Shown: piece after piece, positions 58,751 to 64,000 of the stretch
How positions within the stretch are numbered: the stretch's first letter is position 1
How the letters are laid out: each line of letters starts with the position of its first letter
Origin: Thelonectria olida
Taxonomy: Eukaryota; Ascomycota; Sordariomycetes; Hypocreales; Nectriaceae
Assembly (NCBI GenBank): GCA_020736575.1
Contig: JAGPYM010000002.1
Span: 248,001 to 312,000 of the forward strand
Direction of reading: 5' to 3'
DNA: 64,000 bases
Notes under the pieces: generated by a model
What the model saw: the letters and a program-made list of their open reading frames with translations, nothing else
Databases searched by the model: none
Told to the model about the DNA's origin: nothing
Made by a program: the position numbers and the translations under genes

Positions 58751-61143
58751 ATGCCTTACACGCCCCCAAGTCGATCTCCAGCTTCCTCGACCTCTACCTC
58801 ACCAAACGTGAGTCGGCGTTCGTCCCTCCAGACAGGCACAAGACCTTCGCTACCGCTACCCCGATCCGCCTCATACCTCTTGAAGCACCGACGAACACCT
58901 TCAGCACCTGCCGCCATCGAACATGGACCACTAACGCCCCAGGGAACGTCAGAGGATTTGAAGGGCATGGCTTCGAAAATGGCTTCATCTGTGCCATCAA
59001 GCGTGCGACAGTCGCCACCACCGGTGACCGACGACAACATCATGCCCATGGGTGCTATTATCTCCCCTCCCGACTCAGCTTCGTCTGGTAGCGATGACGA
59101 TGAAGCCTCACCAACAATCCGTGGGAGGAAGCTAGAGAAGCTTAGAGACGCTGCTAGCCAAATTCAGCAGCAAAGGAAATCATCCCCCGAGCGCGACCAG
59201 AAAGATCGTCTCAGCCAGGTTCGTGACCAGGGTGGTGTGCACTTCAGCTTCAGCACCAGTGCCCTGGGAGATCTGGCTAAGTCTGGCCGCAAAATTAGCC
59301 ATGTTCGCTCTGCGACGGAACCAAGCATCGTGGCCAAGTCCGTCGACATCTCTCTAACTGGCTCAGAAGAGGAGTCGGACATTGACTTCAAGAAGCCCCA
59401 AATGGTACGAAAGAAGTCGGGCGAGCTGGTTCGACCCGCGTTGCGACCTCCCTCCAGGCGACGCCCTTCCAGTATGCCTGGCACCCCCATCTTCTCCAAG
59501 GCTGTCCACTTCGACTCTCACCTGGAGCATGTGCGACACTTCCTTCAGGTCGACCGCCCTTTGGCCGTCAGCGCTGGGTCATCACCAGTTGATAACTATG
59601 ACAGCGACACAGAATACCCCTTCCCTTCAGAAGACCGATCTGGCACCAAATCCCCCCCTTATGAGTGGGAGATTCTTACATCCAACTTCCCTCACGATAG
59701 CCCCGCTCGCAAGGCTCTGGAGGTTCGGCTCGAAAAGGTTTGGCTATCCTCCGACCAAAAGAACTTGCTCGGCTCTGTCGCCGTTGCCAACCTGGCTTTC
59801 CAGAAGAAGGTCATCTGTCGCTTCACCCTTGACTACTGGAAGACGACATCAGAAATTGTTGCTGAATACAGTCATGAGATCCGCCCTCGAGAGACTCCCT
59901 TGGGTCATGACAGGTTCACATTCTCCATCAAGCTTTCTGACACTGCCAACCTCGAGTCAAAGACCTTGTTCTTCTGCATGCGCTATGCTGTCAATGGAAA
60001 GGACTACTGGGACAACAATGCTGACCGCAACTTCCAAGTCGACTTCCGCAAGAAGCATCTGCCCCAGAACGGCAAGAACAACTTCCAGGGTGCCAAGTCC
60101 AACGGCCTTCCTCGAAGCAACCGCCGCAACCCCTCTAACAACTTGCCCAGGCCCAAGTCGATGCCTGCTGGCTTCAGCGAGTTTGGAGATGACACCAAGT
60201 TCAATTTCGACCAGCCCATCCACGAGTACCTGGGCGAATCTGCCTCTGGATCTACCGGACTTCGTCTCAAGACCAAGTCCAACAGCAACCTCGCCAGTGA
60301 TAACTTCACCAAGGGGCTCGGCTCGCCCAGTGGATTGGCCTTTTCCAACCGGTACGACTTTGGCGCATCTCTCCACGCTGCAGTCAGGGCTGCCAAGGAT
60401 GTCCCCAAGGACAAGGACGGGTTGTATATGAAGCCTAATGTGCGAGCCAAATCCTCTACTGGGCCATCGGCCCCGGCTCCTTTGTCCGTTCCCCCGCAGG
60501 CTTCTGTGCAGACAACCTCCAATCCAGGAGTTTCTGACTCACCGTCCACTCCTACTTTGCCTAGTTCATCATACGAAGAGCTCGTTAACAAGTACTGCTT
60601 TGTACGTACCCCCGGCACCCAACCAGTTTTGCATCTCCACATTCCCGGCCAGGAAGGATTTCACCAATCTCCCCTAACCCGTGTGGATGGCATCACAACA
60701 CCTCGCCAAAACTGTGGATAAGAGTTGGTTACTGACAGTATTTGGTTGTAGTTTGGTTCTAAGCAATCGAGCCCAACCCTTACGGATGGGACGATGACAA
60801 ATGGACGATTCGATGGAGGGGATAGTGCTTGGGCATCGCCCAAGCCATCCGCGGCAAACCCTCATGTCCAGCATGCTGGGCTTGCTACCCACCACACCCT
60901 CCAAGGCATCAAGCTCCGACCGACCAACTACAGCACCACCCCCTTGTATCACCACCCAAGGACATTCCTCTCATTAGAGATGCAAGCACTTCTTCGACCC
61001 CAAGATCCAGGTCGACTTCACCGGCCTTTGTGGCATTTGACGGGACCACCCCCAATGAATCACCCTTTCTTCAACAATCTTTGATGATGGATCGATTCCC
61101 TTGGGCTGGAGATGCCCATGCTGCCACAGCCATCCGAGGATAG
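58751..61143 (+). CDS. Protein phosphatase 1 regulatory subunit with CBM21 domain (Gac1-like)
   Basis: A glycogen-targeting type subunit of PP1. Exon 1 is 58751-60601 (617 codons) from the first ATG (MPYTPPSRSPAS). A long Ser/Pro-rich N-terminus contains the PP1-docking RVxF-type motif KAVHF at residues 250-254. The CBM21 domain spans about residues 320-435, with VWLSSDQKNLLGSVAVANLAF, FCMRYAVNGKDYWDNNADRN and FQVDFRKK. A Ser-rich tail follows. A 150-nt intron (60602-60751) then joins KYCF to FGSKQSSP, a well-known C-terminal block of these proteins. In that frame the protein would end at 61084 (727 residues). However, the last family-like block (SPFLQQSLMMDRFPWAGDAH, ending at 61143) is in the next frame, so a one-base change or a very short intron (60946-60977, 32 nt) lies between 60900 and 60977. 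The end is therefore uncertain. Confidence 0.85.
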
Positions 61144-62222
61144 AACTTGATTGATGATTGTGGACTGGCAAAACGATACTGAGCACGGCTTTCAACAGTC
61201 GTCTCAATTCGCCGGTTCTCTCATGGAGTCACGATTTTGAATAAGATTTTGGCACGCCATTTCACGCCAGGGTAGAGACATGTCGACCCGTTCACTAGTA
61301 CACGCCCTTGCCTGTTTGATTCGAGACAGCACTGCAATTTGGTTCGTTTCGGAGTATGACTGGAGCATTTTCTCGTTCTTGTTATGCTGGTTTGGCGTTT
61401 CGGGCATTTGGACTTCGCAAATTGGGATCGTGGGAAGACAATCGCACGCGGAGTTCGGGAAGCCTTTGTTTGATTTGATTTATTTCCTCCTCTTATTATC
61501 TCTCTCTTTATAATTATCGCCTTTGAGCCATCAACATGTTGGTCGCTCACCCGTTGACCGGTTGAGCAAGGTTGAATGCGGGCTTGGGCTTGTGGACGGG
61601 AAAACTGGACAAGACAACGATTCGGAAACGTCTCTCATGGCTCCGGGATCAGGTGTGACAGGATCTTTCCCGTCAAAAATATCATACGTTTAGCGCGCCG
61701 GCGAATGGCAATTGCGCTCAGGAGGGCTCGGAGGATCAAAAGTGACATTCCCCATGCGGATACACAGGATAGGGGAATTACTCGGGACGGATATGGGTTA
61801 TACTACAATGAATGCCAGAATGCGATTGCTGCATGTCTTAATATTCTGCCTGAATTGCTGTGATGAATTTGTTGTGGTGGCCTTGTGACAGAACCATGAC
61901 CTGGAAGTGTTTAGATGCCCTGCTGTTTATGTGGTATGACCATCACGTTATGTCAAAGAAAAGACTCTGAGCACTGAACAAAGTAAGAAGGAAAAACTGC
62001 AATGACATTATATAAGACGTAGAAGATCAGTTTCTTTTTTTCATCTGACCCTACCTAAGTTACCCTTGTCGATTACTCAGGTCTATCTATGTACCTTGTC
62101 GAACTTGCACCACTTCTACTGTCCGACTGTTCTTCACTTACACAAGACACTAAGAATTGATATAAATCATAGCATGCATTGAAATACCTATCGTTTTGAG
62201 TGTATGTTTTCATCTGTTTTAA
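61144..62222. other. Intergenic region between convergent genes
   Basis: The CBM21 gene and the MFS gene converge here. No gene or structured RNA is evident; the 3' region of the CBM21 gene and a T-rich stretch near 61480-61515 are the only features noted. Confidence 0.45.
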
Positions 62223-64000
62223 TCATGTGCCCTCGTCCTTCCGCTCGTTCTTCGACTTGGCAGCCACCTGGTTTGATCGTTGCGAACTGTCAATTGGCTT
62301 GACGCTCAGCGCAGACGCAATTGCGACACACCCGAATGCAATTGCTACCAAGTACACAGTTTTATATGACTTGGAGTTGGATATGAGCACGGCCCTTTGC
62401 ACCGCGGTAATGGTGGAGGTTGTGATGCCTTCCACAGCGCTGTATGCAACTGGCGTATTGGCCTTTGTTGCTGTGAGAAGCGCGTTCATGGACCCGTCGA
62501 AACCGGTTGTTTCAGCGGCGGTGCGGACTGCGCCCGGGAGTAGCTTACCAAACTCGCTGGTTTGGATCGACGTGCAGATGGCGGCCAGGGACCCGATCAG
62601 AGCCGTCTGGATCACGATGCAGGCGACGGGTTGCCGCTTCTCGTGCTTGATCCACGGCATCAGGCCAACGCAGTACCACCCTGCCGCGATGGTGCTGAAG
62701 CTCACCATGGTCGCATACACGCCGCGGATGATGGGCTTGTCTGCCGGAACCCCCAATAGACCCGATTGGCGTGGCCATATCACGTTCATGCTGTAGTACA
62801 GCATGCCTGCGACGAATCACACGACAAGGAACGCTGTGAAGCGTCGCCACTCCTTGAAGAGGTGAGGGGAGAGAATTGGGTACGGGAGAGGCGCGTCTGC
62901 CTCCCAGAATCCCAGGGCGACGAAGCACAGAAAGCCAATAACGAAGCAAGAGATAATTCTTGCGCTGTTCCACGGATAGACCCCATTGCCCAGTTGAGAG
63001 TGAGAAGAACAAGCAGACAGCCACCGGTGAAGAGGATCAGCCCAATATAGTCAATATCCTTGACGAGCTGCCACTTGGTCTTGTGGCCGTCCTTGTGCTT
63101 CGTCTCGAACGTGGGAGGGTAGTAAAAGAAGTAGAGCATGATGGCCGTGACGACTTCCCAGGCGAAGTACCACCAGTAACAAGCTCTCCAGCCGATCTTG
63201 GTGTGGCGATGAAGACGTACCCGATGGGAGGAGAGAAGGAACTGAAGTGGTTTGCGAATATTATGACACCTTTTAACGCAGATGCTCGTTAACATGTCTC
63301 CGTGATAGGGGGTGAGGATGAGGGTATACATAGTGTTTGGAAGCGCCACTTGTTGGGCACGAGTTCTTGCGCGCGGGCGAAACACATCTCCTGGAAGCCG
63401 CCCCCGATGCCGAATATGATGCCGCTGACAATCGTTTGCGTGATAGATTGGCCGAGGGCTTCGACGAGGGCTCCGACGAGGGCTCCGACGGCGGCGGATA
63501 CGGCGCCGAACATGAGGAACCTGCGGCGACCGGCAATGTCTGAGAGGCGGCCGCCGACGGAGACGATGGTGGCTGCCCGGAGGTTTTAACTGCAAAATTG
63601 AGGTTAGTTGTTGGTGTTCTATTGAGACGAGAGTGCTTCTGGGGGGGCTTTGGAGCGTAGCACTCGCGTAATTGCAATCCATGGATACCGAACATCTGGT
63701 CCAAGATCGGCGTTGATGTAAGTCAATATCGTCGCCGGCCTAGAATGCCCCAAGTCAGCATGTGCGATTCGCCAGCAGAGATGGAGAGCTTACATGACCA
63801 ATGTAAATAGGTACGATTCGTACATGAGAATCAGGGAGAGCACGGCAAGTTTGGTCTTGAGCGTTACTTTGCCATCGTCGACTCTGGAAATACATTGCAT
63901 CTGACCCAAGTAAAGTACCCGCAGGACTTTGACCGAGCAAGCATATCACCCATCTAGCCGTTCGACCTCACCTCTCGAGACAACAGGAAGCAACCAGCCC
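62223..64000 (-). pseudogene. Damaged TRI12-like MFS efflux pump, 5' end beyond the window
   Basis: A minus-strand member of the fungal TRI12/siderophore-type DHA2 efflux family. Family blocks can be followed in order. An exon near 63890-63793 (LKTKLAVLSLILMYESYLFTL) joins across intron 63738-63792 to PATILTYINADLGPDVRYPW. Next come GGRLSDIAGRRRFLMFG, FGIGGGFQEMCFARAQELVP, SPPIGYVFIATP, CYWWYFAWEVV and the C-terminal spans ending at 62223. The reading frame is broken several times: between the ADLGPD and GGRLSD blocks (about 63585-63660), near 63200, near 62988 (one base short in a G run), and by an in-frame TGA at 62817-62819 (VV-stop-FVAG). These cannot all be introns, so the gene is most likely inactive. 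Intact relatives export trichothecenes, siderophores or drugs. Part of the 5' end is outside the window. Confidence 0.75.

Noticed and set aside
59382..60431. 349-codon plus-strand frame overlapping the CBM21 gene
   Set aside because: It is an out-of-frame shadow of the Gac1-like coding sequence and has Ser/Thr/Arg-rich low-complexity composition.
1..64000. CRISPR arrays, rRNA genes, intact transposons
   Set aside because: No regularly spaced direct repeats, ribosomal RNA-like sequence, transposase or integrase motifs were seen; CRISPR is not expected in a fungal nuclear genome.

Overview
This window looks like nuclear DNA of a filamentous ascomycete (Pezizomycotina, most likely a Sordariomycete such as a hypocrealean fungus). 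The evidence is short GT-AG introns (about 49-111 nt) with CTAAC/CTGAC-type branch sites, GC-rich codon use in the housekeeping genes, and fungus-specific families: a NACHT-ankyrin STAND protein, a HET domain, a Zn2Cys6 regulator, RTA1 and DUF3533 proteins. The species cannot be named from the sequence.

Left part (1-28 kb) is an accessory region rich in self/non-self recognition genes. An intact 2211-residue NLR-like gene (508-7265, +) is followed by a vacuolar-type Ca2+/H+ antiporter (7801-9809, -). Next comes the most unusual object here: a reading frame of about 6.7 kb (11500-18238, -) in which a sacsin/NO VEIN-like GHKL (Hsp90-type) ATPase runs into a C-terminal HET domain. This gene is broken by four in-frame stops, one small frameshift and loss of part of the ATP-binding region. 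Then come a methionine-permease-like transporter (19804-21956, +), a secreted FAD amine oxidase-like enzyme (22219-23628, -), and a gene graveyard with ankyrin-like and membrane-protein remnants (24.4-28.5 kb).

Middle part (29-36 kb) looks like a resistance/efflux and nutrient-uptake neighbourhood: an SNG1/DUF3533 membrane protein, a Zn2Cys6 regulator, an RTA1-family exporter divergently transcribed from that regulator across a 587-bp shared promoter, and a Dal5/allantoate-permease-type MFS transporter with GATA sites upstream.

Right part (39-64 kb) is core-like: a coactosin/ADF-H protein, a GABA/choline-type amino-acid permease, then about 15 kb with no convincing protein gene, ending in a pyrimidine-rich leader and a CBM21 protein-phosphatase-1 regulatory subunit (Gac1 type). 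The window closes inside a damaged TRI12-like MFS efflux pump (-).

All spliced models were assembled by eye from reading frame continuity, splice consensus and family resemblance; no alignments or transcript data were available.
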